A stretch of DNA of 64,000 nt from Desulfobacter postgatei 2ac9 (GTDB lineage: Bacteria; Desulfobacterota; Desulfobacteria; Desulfobacterales; Desulfobacteraceae): NCBI RefSeq assembly GCF_000233695.2, contig NZ_CM001488.1, forward strand, positions 2,970,279 through 3,034,278, read 5' to 3'. How positions within the stretch are numbered: position 1 is the first letter of the stretch; each line of letters opens with the position of its first letter. This document shows positions 8,020 through 17,966 of the stretch, in pieces. The position numbers were made by a program, and so were the translations under genes. The notes below the pieces were generated by a model. It had not been told where the DNA came from, searched no databases, and saw nothing but the letters and a program-made list of their open reading frames with translations.

Positions 8020-9705
8020 ATGAAAACAAAAATTAGAACCATCCTCCTGGATGCGGCCCGTACAGCCTTTGAAAAGGGGTTTCTGCCTTCCAACCAGGTG
8101 CCTGAATTTGAAGTTGAAACCCCTAAACATGAAGGCCAGGGGGATTTTTCAACCAATTTTGCCATGGTGTCGGCAAAATTGCAGAAAATGGCCCCGGCAA
8201 AGATCGCCAAAAGTCTTATTGAGGCCATTTCCGACACTCCCCACACCCCTTTGGGCTCTGTACTGGAAAAAATAGAGGTGGCAGGCCCCGGATTCATTAA
8301 TTTCTTTTTATCCCCCGGGGCCTGGCACCCGGTGGTGGACCAAGTGCTGAACCAGGATGCAACCTTTGGCGCGTCTGCCCTGGGAAGGGGGAAACGTGTC
8401 CAGGTTGAATTTGTATCGGCCAATCCAACAGGTCCGCTTCATGTGGGGCACGGTCGGGGAGCTGCTGTGGGGGATGCCGTCGGCAATATCCTTTCCTTTG
8501 CAGGTTTTGATGTGCAAAAGGAATATTATATTAATGACTCCGGCCGCCAGATCAGAACCCTTGGCACATCAGTGTGGCTGCGGCTGCAACAGATGCAGGG
8601 AAAAACCGTGGATTTTCCCCAGGACTGCTACCAGGGTGACTATATCCGCGACATTGCCAAAGAGGTGCTTGATGGCCGGGGAAAAGACCTTGCTGATGCC
8701 GATGAAAAACAGGGCGTTGAGATCTGTGCCCGATTTGCCGCCGGTAAAATTCTGGCCGGTATCCGGTCCGATTTAGATGCTTTCGGTGTCCGGTTTGACA
8801 ACTGGTTCAGCGAGCAAAGCCTTTATGATTCGGGTCGGGTCCAGACAGCCATTGACAATTTTAAAGAAAAAGACCTGATCTATGAAAAGGACGGGGCTCT
8901 TTGGTTCCGTACTGAAAAATTCGGGGATGAAAAGGACCGGGTGGTGGTGCGCAACAATGGACTTACCACCTATTTTGCATCGGACATCGCCTACCATGAC
9001 GAAAAATACGAGCGCGGGTTTGATCGTGTCATTGATGTATGGGGGGCGGACCACCATGGATATATCAAGCGTATTGATGCGGCTGTGGTGGCCACGGGAC
9101 GAAAGAGCGAACAATTTGATGTAATTCTGGTCCAGTTGGTCAATTTACTGCGGGACGGAAATCCCGTGCAGATGTCCACCCGGGCCGGAGAGTTTGTGAC
9201 GCTTAAGGATATTGTGGACGAGGTGGGAAAGGATGCTGCACGGTTCATGTTTTTAAGCCGCAGTTATGATTCAGGGCTTGATTTTGATCTGGAACTGGCT
9301 AAGAAGAAAAGTGCTGATAATCCTGTTTATTATGTGCAGTACGTCCATGCCCGGATTACAGGAATTTTAAACAAGGCAAAGGATGAAGGCCTTATTGACC
9401 AGACTGACTTCAACGCCGGTAGTAACCTTGAAAAACTTGTGGCCGAAGAGGAACTCAAGCTGATTAAGCAGGTGGCCGCTTTCCGGGAACAGGTGGAAAA
9501 AAGCGCGGAAACCCTTCATCCCCATGTGGTTTTCACCTACCTGATGAGCCTTGCTTCGGCCTTTCATGCCTACTATAACCGGCATAAGGTTATCATGGAA
9601 GATAGATCGCTGTCCCTGGCCAGGCTCTCTCTGGTTCTGGCAGTTAAAAAAGTGATCCGTAACGGGTTGACCCTTTTAGGTGTCTCTGCCCCTGAAAGAA
9701 TGTAG
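8020..9705 (+). CDS. argS: Arginyl-tRNA synthetase
   Basis: A 561-residue class I aminoacyl-tRNA synthetase that charges tRNA-Arg. The N-terminal additional domain (residues 1-110) recognises the D loop of the tRNA. The active site has [14 protein letters not shown], containing the HIGH motif as HVGH, at about 132-145. The KMSK loop is replaced by [12 protein letters not shown] near 383, as in other bacterial ArgS. The C-terminal DALR-type helical domain ends with the usual LGVSAPERM. The length is typical. The gene follows the acidic protein gene by six bases and precedes the SPOR gene. Confidence 0.96.
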   Translation: MKTKIRTILLDAARTAFEKGFLPSNQVPEFEVETPKHEGQGDFSTNFAMVSAKLQKMAPAKIAKSLIEAISDTPHTPLGSVLEKIEVAGPGFINFFLSPGAWHPVVDQVLNQDATFGASALGRGKRVQVEFVSANPTGPLHVGHGRGAAVGDAVGNILSFAGFDVQKEYYINDSGRQIRTLGTSVWLRLQQMQGKTVDFPQDCYQGDYIRDIAKEVLDGRGKDLADADEKQGVEICARFAAGKILAGIRSDLDAFGVRFDNWFSEQSLYDSGRVQTAIDNFKEKDLIYEKDGALWFRTEKFGDEKDRVVVRNNGLTTYFASDIAYHDEKYERGFDRVIDVWGADHHGYIKRIDAAVVATGRKSEQFDVILVQLVNLLRDGNPVQMSTRAGEFVTLKDIVDEVGKDAARFMFLSRSYDSGLDFDLELAKKKSADNPVYYVQYVHARITGILNKAKDEGLIDQTDFNAGSNLEKLVAEEELKLIKQVAAFREQVEKSAETLHPHVVFTYLMSLASAFHAYYNRHKVIMEDRSLSLARLSLVLAVKKVIRNGLTLLGVSAPERM

Positions 9706-9716
9706 GAGAATTTAAG

Positions 9717-10520
9717 ATTCGTGGTGTTGGGACATATGGCTGGTATCTTTTAATCGGGATCTGGATGTTTGGTCTTGGCGTTTTTGTAGGCAGAGGTTCA
9801 ACTCCTGTCCTGTTTGAAACCCGACCTTTCCAGGAACGCCTTGGCCGAATGGTGAGTGAGCGTTCTGCCAAACTGCCTAAAAAGGAAAAAATAGATCTTA
9901 AATTTTATGATGTTCTTGACGAGCCGGTCTCCTATCTGATCAAAGAAAAAACAGATGATTCCGGAGAAATTGCCCCGGGCCGGGAAACCGGGAAATCAGC
10001 TTCGATAGAGTCGACACCCAATACGCCCCAGGCTGAAAAGATTCCTGTCAAGCTCAGTAAAAAACTGGCCACCTGGTATTCTGTCGGGCAGGGTGAAGAC
10101 AATGGTGATGCCCCGGCACCACTACTTAAAAAGAGTGCTTCGGTAAAAACAGATACAAAAACCAGTGAAAACCGGACTGTGATCCCGCCTGCCCCCAATG
10201 TTTTAAAATCAAAAAAACAAACAGGTAAAAAAACAGCTGCGGTCTCCAAAGAAACCAGGCCCGATAGCGGGGCGCCGGTATCGACCCATGGTGCATACAC
10301 CATTCAGGTTGCGTCATATAAGGATTTAAATGATGCCTTATCCCGGATGGCTCTTCTGAATAAAAAGGGGATTACCTCCTACCGGGTCAGTGTGACGATC
10401 AACGGGGTGACCTGGCACCGGATCAGGACCGGCTCTTTTTCCGATCAGGAAGAAGCCGGAGCCCGGCTGGCAAAGCTTGCCGGTTCAGGTGTTAACGGTA
10501 TCGTCATAAAAAAGGAATAA
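9717..10520 (+). CDS. SPOR-domain membrane protein, possible ATT start
   Basis: An inner-membrane protein with a peptidoglycan-binding SPOR domain in its last 75 residues (YTIQVASYKDLNDALSRM to the end). A membrane helix reading WYLLIGIWMFGLGVFVG precedes a long lysine- and proline-rich periplasmic linker. The first ATG in frame (9765) would cut the helix in half. A clear AGGAG at 9704-9708 sits eight bases before an in-frame ATT at 9717, which would give a whole helix, and no ATG, GTG or TTG exists in frame there. I therefore favour ATT initiation, giving 267 residues. SPOR proteins usually locate to the division septum. Confidence 0.75.
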   Translation: MRGVGTYGWYLLIGIWMFGLGVFVGRGSTPVLFETRPFQERLGRMVSERSAKLPKKEKIDLKFYDVLDEPVSYLIKEKTDDSGEIAPGRETGKSASIESTPNTPQAEKIPVKLSKKLATWYSVGQGEDNGDAPAPLLKKSASVKTDTKTSENRTVIPPAPNVLKSKKQTGKKTAAVSKETRPDSGAPVSTHGAYTIQVASYKDLNDALSRMALLNKKGITSYRVSVTINGVTWHRIRTGSFSDQEEAGARLAKLAGSGVNGIVIKKE

Positions 10521-10522
10521 AA

Positions 10523-10810
10523 ATGAAAATATCACAGCAGGAAGTGGAGAAAATAGCCCATCTGGCCCGGCTGGATGTGGATGATGAACTCAAGGAGACC
10601 CTGGCAGAACAGCTCAGTGATATCCTTGATTATATTGATGCTCTCAAGGATGTGGATGTTGACGGGGTGACACCGGTATCAGGGGCGGCATTCATGAATA
10701 ATGTGCTCCGAGAAGACGAGGAAAAACCGTCCCCGGGCCCGGATGTGACCCTGGCCAATGCACCGGAACGTGACCAGGACTTTTATGTGGTGCCAAGAGT
10801 GGTGAAGTAG
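10523..10810 (+). CDS. gatC: Glutamyl-tRNA(Gln)/aspartyl-tRNA(Asn) amidotransferase subunit C
   Basis: A 95-residue GatC, the small subunit that clamps GatA and GatB in the transamidation complex making Gln-tRNA(Gln) or Asn-tRNA(Asn). The family pattern is clear: VEKIAHLARLDVDD at the N-terminus, LSDILDYIDALKDVDVDGV in the middle and FYVVPRVVK at the end. It starts two bases after the SPOR gene and is followed by gatA 27 bases later. gatB is not in the window. Confidence 0.95.
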   Translation: MKISQQEVEKIAHLARLDVDDELKETLAEQLSDILDYIDALKDVDVDGVTPVSGAAFMNNVLREDEEKPSPGPDVTLANAPERDQDFYVVPRVVK

Positions 10811-10837
10811 CCCCCAAAAAAAGCGTAAGGAACTAAA

Positions 10838-12310
10838 ATGAATCTGCATACCCTGACCATTGCCCAGGCCAAAGATCTTCTGGACAAAAAGGAAATATCT
10901 TCCGTTGAATTGACACGGGCCTTCCTTGACCGTATTGATAAATATGACAACACGATTTCAGCATTTATTACTGTTGATCGGGATCTTGCCCTGGAACAGG
11001 CTCAACAGGCGGACCGGATTATTGCCAAAGGGGAGAACCAGGCTTTTACCGGGATACCCGTGGCCTTAAAAGATGTTTTATGTACAAAGGGGGTGAAGAC
11101 CACCTGTGCATCTAAAATTCTTGAAAATTTTGTGCCCCAATACGATGCCACGGTGGTGGAAAAATTTAAAGCCCAGGATGCCGTGCTGATCGGCAAGGCC
11201 AATATGGATGAATTTGCCATGGGTTCTTCCACCGAAAATTCAGCCTTTTTTGTTACCCGCAATCCCTGGAACACGGACTATGTCCCTGGCGGCTCATCCG
11301 GCGGATCTGCCGCTGCTGTGGCGGCCCGGTTCTGTTCCGGGGCCGTGGGCACGGACACGGGCGGTTCCATCCGCCAGCCCGCCTCCCATTGTGGTGTGGT
11401 AGGCCTGAAACCCACCTATGGCCGGGTATCACGGTTTGGTGTGGTGGCCTATGCGTCATCTTTGGATCAGGTGGGGCCCATCACCCGGGATGTGACGGAC
11501 ACGGCCATGATGCTCAATCTCATGGGGGGTCATGATCCCAAAGATTCCACCAGTGCACCTGAACCGATGCCGGATTTTTTAAAGGGCATTGCCCTGTTCA
11601 AGGAGCAAGGTCTTTCCGGAATGACCGCAGGCATCCCCAAGGAATTTTTAAGCCTCGAAGGCATTGATCCCGAAGTCAAAACAATGTTTGAAAACGCCCG
11701 GAAAACCCTGGAGGGGTTGGGTGTTGACATTAAAGAGATCTCCCTGCCCCATACCAATTATGCGGTGGCTGCCTATTATATCATTGCCCCTTGTGAAGCC
11801 AGTGCCAATCTGGCCCGGTTCGACGGGGTGAGATACGGGGTCAGGGATATGGATGCCAACGATATTATGGAGATGTACAAGAAAACCAAGTCCAAAGGAT
11901 TTGGACTGGAGGTCCAGCGCCGGATTATTATCGGCACCTATTCTCTGTCTTCAGGGTATTATGATGCCTATTACGGTCGTGCCTCACAGGTTCGGGCTTT
12001 GATCATGGATGATTTTAAACGCGCCTTTGAGTCGTGCGACATTATTTTGTCTCCTGTGGCACCGACACCTGCGTTTAAAATCGGTGAGAAGATCGAAGAT
12101 CCTTTGACCATGTATTTAAGCGATATTTTTACCCTCTCCTGCAATCTGGCAGGTGTTCCCGGGATTTCAGTGCCCGCGGGTATTTCCTCCACCGGACTTC
12201 CCATGGGTCTTCAGATGATGGCCCGGCATTTTGATGAAATGTCACTGATCCGGGCAGGATATGGATTTGAGCAGGCTGTGGGTAAACATCCAGACCCCCC
12301 TGAGTTATAA
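10838..12310 (+). CDS. gatA: Aspartyl/glutamyl-tRNA amidotransferase subunit A
   Basis: A 490-residue amidase-signature enzyme that releases ammonia from glutamine for tRNA-dependent amide formation. The Lys-Ser-Ser catalytic set is visible: lysine in [11 protein letters not shown] (about residue 78), and serines in [15 protein letters not shown] and [12 protein letters not shown] at about 150-180. The C-terminus carries the usual GISVPAGIS and [10 protein letters not shown] motifs. The length fits the family. It follows gatC in an operon. A GxxExxY cassette lies immediately downstream, between gatA and the next operon gene. Confidence 0.97.
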   Translation: MNLHTLTIAQAKDLLDKKEISSVELTRAFLDRIDKYDNTISAFITVDRDLALEQAQQADRIIAKGENQAFTGIPVALKDVLCTKGVKTTCASKILENFVPQYDATVVEKFKAQDAVLIGKANMDEFAMGSSTENSAFFVTRNPWNTDYVPGGSSGGSAAAVAARFCSGAVGTDTGGSIRQPASHCGVVGLKPTYGRVSRFGVVAYASSLDQVGPITRDVTDTAMMLNLMGGHDPKDSTSAPEPMPDFLKGIALFKEQGLSGMTAGIPKEFLSLEGIDPEVKTMFENARKTLEGLGVDIKEISLPHTNYAVAAYYIIAPCEASANLARFDGVRYGVRDMDANDIMEMYKKTKSKGFGLEVQRRIIIGTYSLSSGYYDAYYGRASQVRALIMDDFKRAFESCDIILSPVAPTPAFKIGEKIEDPLTMYLSDIFTLSCNLAGVPGISVPAGISSTGLPMGLQMMARHFDEMSLIRAGYGFEQAVGKHPDPPEL

Positions 12311-12751
12311 ACCACTGAATACACGGAAAAACACGGAAAATGAGTTTGATTTTTGAAGAAGAAACTTATTTGATTCGTGGTGCTGTTTTTGAGGTTTACA
12401 AAGAGATGGGATGTGGTTTTCTGGAAGCGGTTTATCAGGAGTGTCTGGAGGTGGAGTTAAGCAAACGGGGCATCCCATTTGTTGCTCAGAAGGAGATCCC
12501 GTTGATGTACAAAGGAGAACCGCTTCATCAAATATACAAGCCCGATTTGATCTGTTACAACAAAATCATATTGGAGTTAAAAGCGGTTAAGGATATCTCT
12601 CCCGAACATAAAGCACAGGTTATCAATTACTTGAAAGCAACGAACTTGAAATTAGGATTACTGATTAACTTTGGCAGTCACCCAAAAGTACAGATTGAGC
12701 GCTTAGCGCTCTAACTTTCAGTGCTTTCCGTGTCTTCCGTGGTTATCATAA
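12311..12751. mobile_element. GxxExxY cassette with CACGGAA-type inverted ends
   Basis: The GxxExxY gene is bracketed by related inverted sequences. On the left, ACCACTGAATACACGGAAA starts at 12311. On the right, TTTCCGTGTCTTCCGTGGTT ends at about 12747. Reverse-complementing the right side gives the same AACCAC-GAA-ACACGGAAA theme. The cassette separates gatA from a small gene that otherwise forms an operon with mutL. A gene-less version of the same ends occurs at 19048-19122. That it is mobile is an inference from this pair. Confidence 0.6.
12340..12714 (+). CDS. GxxExxY protein
   Basis: A 124-residue protein named for its signature, here GFLEAVY at residues 29-35. It also has the conserved IYKPDLICYNKIILELKAV segment, in which D, E and K are laid out as in PD-(D/E)XK nuclease-like folds. 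The function of the family is not established. The gene lies entirely inside a cassette with inverted ends and interrupts the gatA-to-mutL gene order. Start ATG at 12340 follows the left repeat directly and has no strong ribosome binding site. Confidence 0.85.
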   Translation: MSLIFEEETYLIRGAVFEVYKEMGCGFLEAVYQECLEVELSKRGIPFVAQKEIPLMYKGEPLHQIYKPDLICYNKIILELKAVKDISPEHKAQVINYLKATNLKLGLLINFGSHPKVQIERLAL

Positions 12752-12763
12752 AGGAATGTCAAT

Positions 12764-12955
12764 ATGTCCACTGTCATACCCCAGGGGAATGCCCTGAAAA
12801 AAGCCATTGCATGGGTGTCTGAAAAAAGAACGGCCCAGCCCGACCAGAATGTGAAAAAACTGGTTAATGATGCCTGTCTGCAGTTTGATTTAAGTCCAAA
12901 AGACAGCGAATTTCTACTGCGTTTTGTAAAGGAAAGCCTGAATACGCCTTCATGA
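12764..12955 (+). CDS. Small conserved-looking protein before MutL
   Basis: A 63-residue soluble protein, mostly helical by composition (KKAIAWVSEKR, NVKKLVNDACLQFDLSPKDS, EFLLRFVKESL). I do not recognise a named family. An AAAGGA sequence lies ten bases before the ATG, and the stop overlaps the mutL start in ATGA at 12952-12955, which supports real expression and coupling to mutL. Confidence 0.7.
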   Translation: MSTVIPQGNALKKAIAWVSEKRTAQPDQNVKKLVNDACLQFDLSPKDSEFLLRFVKESLNTPS

Positions 12956-14883
12956 GCAGAATCCGGATTCTTCCTGATATCCTGTCCAACCAGATCGCTG
13001 CCGGTGAAGTTGTTCAAAGGCCGGTTTCCGTGGTTAAGGAGTTGGTGGAAAACGCCATGGATGCGGGGGCTGACAGGATTATCGTTGAGATTGAAAACGG
13101 CGGGAAAACCTTAATCCGTGTTTCAGACAACGGGTGCGGGCTTTCCCGGGATGAGGCGGTGCTGTCAATAGAGCGGTATGCCACATCCAAGATCTACACC
13201 AAGGAAGACCTGTTTTCCATTTCCACATTCGGGTTCAGGGGCGAGGCGCTGCCATCCATTGCGTCCGTATCAACGTTCAGTCTTGTCTCCCGTACAGCGG
13301 ATAACGCCATCGGTACCCGGGTCGATATGAATGGAGGCAAGCTTTCCGGTGTAACGGATACCGGCGCGCCTGTCGGTACGATGGTGGAAGTTAGGCGGTT
13401 GTTTTTCAACACACCTGCCCGAAGAAAATTTTTAAAAAGCGAAAACACCGAGTCCGGTCATATTGCCGATGCCCTGGCAGGACTTGCCATGGGCAATCCC
13501 GGGGTGGGATTCCGCCTTGTTGTCAACCACAGATCCGTTAAAAGTTATCCCCCGGGCCAGACCCTTTTTCAGCGGGCCCAGATGGTGCTGGGTAAAGAGG
13601 CGGCAGATTCTCTGTACGAAATGCAGTGGCCGGAAACCGATGACGGCACGGATCGTGGCCTGGCCGGGCTATGTATCCGCGGGGTGTGTGCCAATCCCGG
13701 TATTACACGCAGTACCGCCAACCGGATTTTTCTGTTCGTCAACCGGCGTCTTGTGTATGACCGGGGGCTTATCTCCGCCATGTTTCAAGGGTATCGGGGC
13801 AGGATCATGAAGGGACGCTATCCTGTGGGGGCGGTGTGTGTGGAACTGCCCTGTGACCAGGTGGATGTAAACGTGCACCCGACTAAACGTGAAATTAAAT
13901 TTATTACACCCGGTCCGGTATACCAAGCCTTGTCCCTTGCCGTGGCAAAAGCCTTGTCCCGTGGTCAGGAGAACAAATGGTCCTATGCCAGGGCCGTGAT
14001 GACTGAGAAAAAGGAGTCCCCAACGCCTGTTCAGGCCGCACTGAAATCGGCATCCCTGTTAGAAAAAAGATTGACGCCCGACTTGTTTGAAAGCGTTTCT
14101 GCTTCCCAGTTGCCGTCTGTGTATAAATTTTTTGATGCACCCCCTGAATCCTTTGAGGCTGCGGAATCCCCGGAAAAATCCTGGGTACCGGAGCCGGAAA
14201 CAACCCTGCACAATCAGCCGCCTTTGGTGAGCCATGCAAATCAACCTTCAAGTCCGGATATCACAACGCCTTTTTCGAAAATTGAACCGTTTCGGGCAAC
14301 TCAGTCGGATTTAAGGGTGATAGGTCAGGTACTCAATGTTTATATTGTAGTGGAAAAGGAGAACCACCTGATACTGGTTGACCAGCATGCTGCCCATGAA
14401 CGTATTGTTTTTGAAGCGCTTTTAAAGCGTTACAAGCGTATGGATGTTCAAAGCCAGTCCCTGGCGGTTCCCGAGGTCCTGGAACTGAGCCACAAGGAAG
14501 CGTTGGTCCTTGAATCCATCATGACGGATCTGGCTGATCTGGGCATTCGGGTTGAACCCTTTGGCGGGACATCGTTTGTAATAAAAGCCGTGCCTGTGCT
14601 GGTGGCGCAAAAGCATGTGGGGCCCATGGTGGTGGAAATGGTTGAGAAAATCAGCCATGCCAACGGCACGGGTCTTAAAGATGACTGGCTTGAAGATGCC
14701 CTGGCCACCATGGCCTGCCACAGGTCTTTGCGGGGTGGACAGTCCATGTCACTGAAGGAGATGACAGCGCTTGTGGCGCAGTTGTTTACCTGTGAAAATC
14801 CCATGCACTGTCCCCATGGACGCCCTGTTTTTGTCTCTTTTGATGCCCGCAGTCTTGAAAAGCTGTTCAAAAGACTTGTGTGA
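12952..14883 (+). CDS. mutL: DNA mismatch repair protein MutL
   Basis: A 643-residue MutL, the coordinating ATPase of mismatch repair. The N-terminal GHKL ATPase has ELVENAMDAGAD, VSDNGCGL and TFGFRGEALPSI within the first 110 residues. A variable proline-rich linker spans about 340-440. The C-terminal dimerisation domain carries the endonuclease motif DQHAAHERIVFE near residue 470, plus CPHGRPV near the end, so this MutL is predicted to nick DNA itself, as in bacteria lacking MutH. It is coupled to the upstream 63-residue gene. Confidence 0.96.
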   Translation: MSRIRILPDILSNQIAAGEVVQRPVSVVKELVENAMDAGADRIIVEIENGGKTLIRVSDNGCGLSRDEAVLSIERYATSKIYTKEDLFSISTFGFRGEALPSIASVSTFSLVSRTADNAIGTRVDMNGGKLSGVTDTGAPVGTMVEVRRLFFNTPARRKFLKSENTESGHIADALAGLAMGNPGVGFRLVVNHRSVKSYPPGQTLFQRAQMVLGKEAADSLYEMQWPETDDGTDRGLAGLCIRGVCANPGITRSTANRIFLFVNRRLVYDRGLISAMFQGYRGRIMKGRYPVGAVCVELPCDQVDVNVHPTKREIKFITPGPVYQALSLAVAKALSRGQENKWSYARAVMTEKKESPTPVQAALKSASLLEKRLTPDLFESVSASQLPSVYKFFDAPPESFEAAESPEKSWVPEPETTLHNQPPLVSHANQPSSPDITTPFSKIEPFRATQSDLRVIGQVLNVYIVVEKENHLILVDQHAAHERIVFEALLKRYKRMDVQSQSLAVPEVLELSHKEALVLESIMTDLADLGIRVEPFGGTSFVIKAVPVLVAQKHVGPMVVEMVEKISHANGTGLKDDWLEDALATMACHRSLRGGQSMSLKEMTALVAQLFTCENPMHCPHGRPVFVSFDARSLEKLFKRLV

Positions 14884-14955
14884 GTCCGGGGGATGGGATA
14901 TAAACCTTGGGAATCTCGATTTTGTTCAATTTTAACAGGAGTGTAAGGAAAACCC

Positions 14956-16596
14956 ATGCGAAAATTTATGCAAATATTTTTTGCTTTCAAAACAATGGTT
15001 GCTGTTTTGACTTTTTTTGCTTTCTGGGCAGCTATCGGTACGGGATTGTGCGGTGACGCCAAAACCGTAGCTGTCTTCCCCTTTGAAATGAATTCGTCCC
15101 AGGATCTTGGTTTCCTGCAAAACGGATTGTTCTCAATGCTTTCCTCAAGGCTTTCCGATGCCGGGAAAGTGGATGTCCTGGATCGGGAAACCGTTGACAA
15201 CGCCCTGGCCAAGGCAAAGGCCGGCGGGCTTGTTAAAGGACCTCTGAATGAGGGCTTAGCCCGGGATATAGGCGCGCAGATGGGGGTGGATTACATCCTT
15301 TTCGGCAGTCTTACCCATTATGGTGAAAGTATCAGTTTAGATGCCTCTATGGTCGATGTTTCAGGAAAAAAGCAAACCCTTGCCTTTTTCGAGCAGAGCA
15401 ATTCCATGGGCGATGTCATCCCCCTGGTGAACTCCTTTGCCGGTGATATCAATATGAAGGTGTTCAACCGCAATATAGATAACAAGCTGTATGCCCGGCC
15501 CCAGGAAGAGAATCCGACCCTTGGCGGGCTTCAGTATGCCGGCGGTGGCGACAGTTATGGCGGCGGTATGATGGCCATGCAGGCAAGCCAGGGATTCACC
15601 ACCCATCTTAAGGTGGAGGAAGTGATCCGTGCCATGGCCACCGGCGACTTGAATAAAGATGGTCGACTTCAGGTGGTTACCGCAACGGATTCGGCACTTC
15701 AGATATACCATCTTGAGGGGACTCTGCTCACCGAAGAGATCAGTCTGGATTATGCATCCTATCTGAGAATTATCGGACTGGATGTGGCAGATATTAACGG
15801 TAACGGGTATCCGGAAATTTTTGTCACGGCCATGACAATAAACAGGGAAACCCTTTCCTCGTTTGTGGTGGAATATAATGGGTCATCGTATACAACGCTC
15901 CAGGACGGCCTTTCCTACTATTTTCGTGTAATTGATTCTGTGGACGGCAATCCTGTGCTCTATGCCCAGGATAAAGGCAGAGGTCCATATGCCGGAAAAA
16001 TATATATCATGAGTGCGGCCAATGACACCTACCTGGAGGAAAAGCCCATTCGTGTGCCCAAGGGGACATCTGTGCTTTCCCTGGCCAGGGGACCGGTTCG
16101 GGAGGACGGTGGCAATGAATTTTTAAACATTAACCAGCATCATCGATTGGTACTCATCAACGATGCCGGGTCAAATGAATGGGAGAGTACGGAAAAATAC
16201 GGGAAGACCAATAATTATTGGATTACAGGGGAACCGGCTGCAGATCAAACTGTCCGGGAACGCGACTATTTTAATCCCAGAATCAAATTTCATCCCGTGG
16301 GAGAGGATCAGAAAAATAAGGTTTTTCTGATTACAAATAGTGAGTTTGGTGCCGGCTCCATTGGGCGGATTAAACGGTTTAAAGATGGGCGGGTTGAAAT
16401 CATGTCCTGGAACGGTATTGCCCTTGCGCCGGTATTTCAGACCGTACCGTTGCAGGGCTGGGTCTCTGATTTTGATATTGCGGATATAGACAATGACGGG
16501 ATTGAAGAGCTGGTGATTTCCGTTGTGACCCGGTCCAAGATAGCCATCCTTACCCAGGATAAAACGTCGAACATTATTTCTTATAAATTGAAATAA
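14956..16596 (+). CDS. Secreted FG-GAP/VCBS-like protein with FlgO-type N-domain
   Basis: A 546-residue exported protein. Residues 1-33 form a signal peptide. Residues 35-170 resemble the FlgO/CsgG-like TolB-N fold (VAVFPFEMN, then GLFSMLSSRLSDAGKVDVLDRE and GVDYILFGSLTHY). The rest contains FG-GAP-type repeats with calcium-loop-like motifs: DLNKDGRLQVV, DINGNGYPEIF and DIDNDGIEELV, consistent with a beta-propeller. It could be a periplasmic or outer-membrane scaffold. It stands between mutL and the porin gene and is separated from the latter by a large inverted repeat. No exact function can be assigned. Confidence 0.75.
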   Translation: MRKFMQIFFAFKTMVAVLTFFAFWAAIGTGLCGDAKTVAVFPFEMNSSQDLGFLQNGLFSMLSSRLSDAGKVDVLDRETVDNALAKAKAGGLVKGPLNEGLARDIGAQMGVDYILFGSLTHYGESISLDASMVDVSGKKQTLAFFEQSNSMGDVIPLVNSFAGDINMKVFNRNIDNKLYARPQEENPTLGGLQYAGGGDSYGGGMMAMQASQGFTTHLKVEEVIRAMATGDLNKDGRLQVVTATDSALQIYHLEGTLLTEEISLDYASYLRIIGLDVADINGNGYPEIFVTAMTINRETLSSFVVEYNGSSYTTLQDGLSYYFRVIDSVDGNPVLYAQDKGRGPYAGKIYIMSAANDTYLEEKPIRVPKGTSVLSLARGPVREDGGNEFLNINQHHRLVLINDAGSNEWESTEKYGKTNNYWITGEPAADQTVRERDYFNPRIKFHPVGEDQKNKVFLITNSEFGAGSIGRIKRFKDGRVEIMSWNGIALAPVFQTVPLQGWVSDFDIADIDNDGIEELVISVVTRSKIAILTQDKTSNIISYKLK

Positions 16597-16620
16597 AATA
16601 ATACGTGGCACATTGAAAAA

Positions 16621-16695
16621 CTCTCACAAAGCCACAAAGTCACAAAGGACAACAAAGGACCATAAAATCTTTGTGACTTTGTGGCTTTGTGAGAG
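16621..16695. repeat. Perfect 27-base inverted repeat (CACAAAG type)
   Basis: Arms at 16621-16647 and 16669-16695 are exact reverse complements, with a 21-base loop. The arm is built of a repeated CACAAAG unit (CTCTCACAAAGCCACAAAG). It follows the FG-GAP gene by about 25 bases and could act as a transcript end or barrier. It has no following T-run. It resembles in style the CACGGAA repeats bracketing the GxxExxY gene, although the sequence differs. Confidence 0.75.
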
Positions 16696-16838
16696 AATAA
16701 AATTAGAATTATCGGAAAAAATAATTGACAAACGCATTAAAATAGAATTAAAAGAGAAACTAATTTGGTATCCTGTTTTTAAAAGGAAGGCAGGGTGCTG
16801 AAATTTCAGGCAGTAAATAATTCTAAAAGGAGAAAAAG

Positions 16839-17921
16839 ATGAAAAAAATTATTGTAGCTGTTGCAGCACTTGCTCTGATGGCAGGCTCGGCGTATGCAGC
16901 TGAGTGGAATTTCTATGGTTCTGCTCGTGTTTCTACTTTCTGGTCTGATACCGATGCTGATGGTGTTGAGCTTGATGAATTTGACGATTATTTGGAAGAC
17001 GTTCAGTTTACAGAAGAGCTTCAAAGCAACGCCCGTATTGGCGCCAATGTTAAAGTTTCCGATGAACTGACCGGCCGTTTTGAATACGGCGCTTCCGGTG
17101 GGGTTGCCAACGTCCGTCTGCTTTACGGCGAATGGGACTTTGGCGCGGGCAAACTGCTCGTTGGTAAAGATTATGTACCCATGTATCTGACTGGTTCAAA
17201 TCAGGTAGTTGGTAATGATGCCGCACTTTCCGGATGGGGCGAAGTTGACGGTAGTCGTCGTGCTCAGATTAAGATGACTTTCGGCGATTTCCAGGTTGCT
17301 TTTGTTGAAAATAACACTGATTATTATGGTGCTGCTTTTGGCGACACAACCGATGCTTTTGTTGATGTTGTTATTCCTATGATTCAGCTCCAGTATGCTC
17401 TTACTTTTGACAACTTTGTCATTACCATGGCCGGTGGTTATCAGACTTTTGATGTTGATGACGGAATCGCTGATGATGATGTAACTTCCTGGGGTCTTGG
17501 TCTTGATGTTGCTGCTACCTTCGGTGCTTTCAGCTTTACCGCTCAGGTTAACGGCGGTACCAACGTTGGCAACATTTACAATATTGAGGTAAGTGATCTT
17601 GTTGTTGGGTCAGGTTACGCTGCTGTTGTTGGTAATGAGGTCATTGATAACGACGCCATGGGCGGGCGTATTGCCGTTGCTTATACCATTAATGAAATGC
17701 TTGGTGTAGAAGTTGGTTATGGTTACCAGCAGACTGAATTTGATGTGTCCGATTCTCAAGAAGACGAAGTGCAATCTTATTACATTCAGTTGCCCATCAC
17801 CCTGGCTCCAGGTGTGCATATAGTTCCTGAAGTAGGTGTTGTTGATTACATGGACAACGCGGCTGGTAATGATGAGAATGAAGTCACCTATTTCGGCGCC
17901 AAATGGCAGATCAACTTCTAA
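16839..17921 (+). CDS. Outer-membrane porin
   Basis: A 360-residue beta-barrel porin, probably abundant. Residues 1-20 are a signal peptide (MKKIIVAVAALALMAGSAYA). The mature protein alternates polar and aromatic residues in short strands, has acidic loops, and ends in aromatic phenylalanine (FGAKWQINF), the usual sorting signal for the BAM machinery. An AAAAGGAG ribosome binding site lies before the ATG. Codon use is unusually uniform (GTT, GCT, GGT), as in highly expressed genes. A TTGACA at 16725-16730 may be part of its promoter, though the -10 box is poor. A strong terminator follows. Confidence 0.88.
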   Translation: MKKIIVAVAALALMAGSAYAAEWNFYGSARVSTFWSDTDADGVELDEFDDYLEDVQFTEELQSNARIGANVKVSDELTGRFEYGASGGVANVRLLYGEWDFGAGKLLVGKDYVPMYLTGSNQVVGNDAALSGWGEVDGSRRAQIKMTFGDFQVAFVENNTDYYGAAFGDTTDAFVDVVIPMIQLQYALTFDNFVITMAGGYQTFDVDDGIADDDVTSWGLGLDVAATFGAFSFTAQVNGGTNVGNIYNIEVSDLVVGSGYAAVVGNEVIDNDAMGGRIAVAYTINEMLGVEVGYGYQQTEFDVSDSQEDEVQSYYIQLPITLAPGVHIVPEVGVVDYMDNAAGNDENEVTYFGAKWQINF

Positions 17922-17966
17922 TTTAGTTTTATCAAATTTAATTTAGTCAATACTGCCTGATTTTAT

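Noticed and set aside
16613-16801. A 62-codon frame through the 27-base inverted repeat
   Set aside because: Most of it is the translation of the repeat arms (SHKATKSQRTTKDHK), so it is not evidence of a gene.
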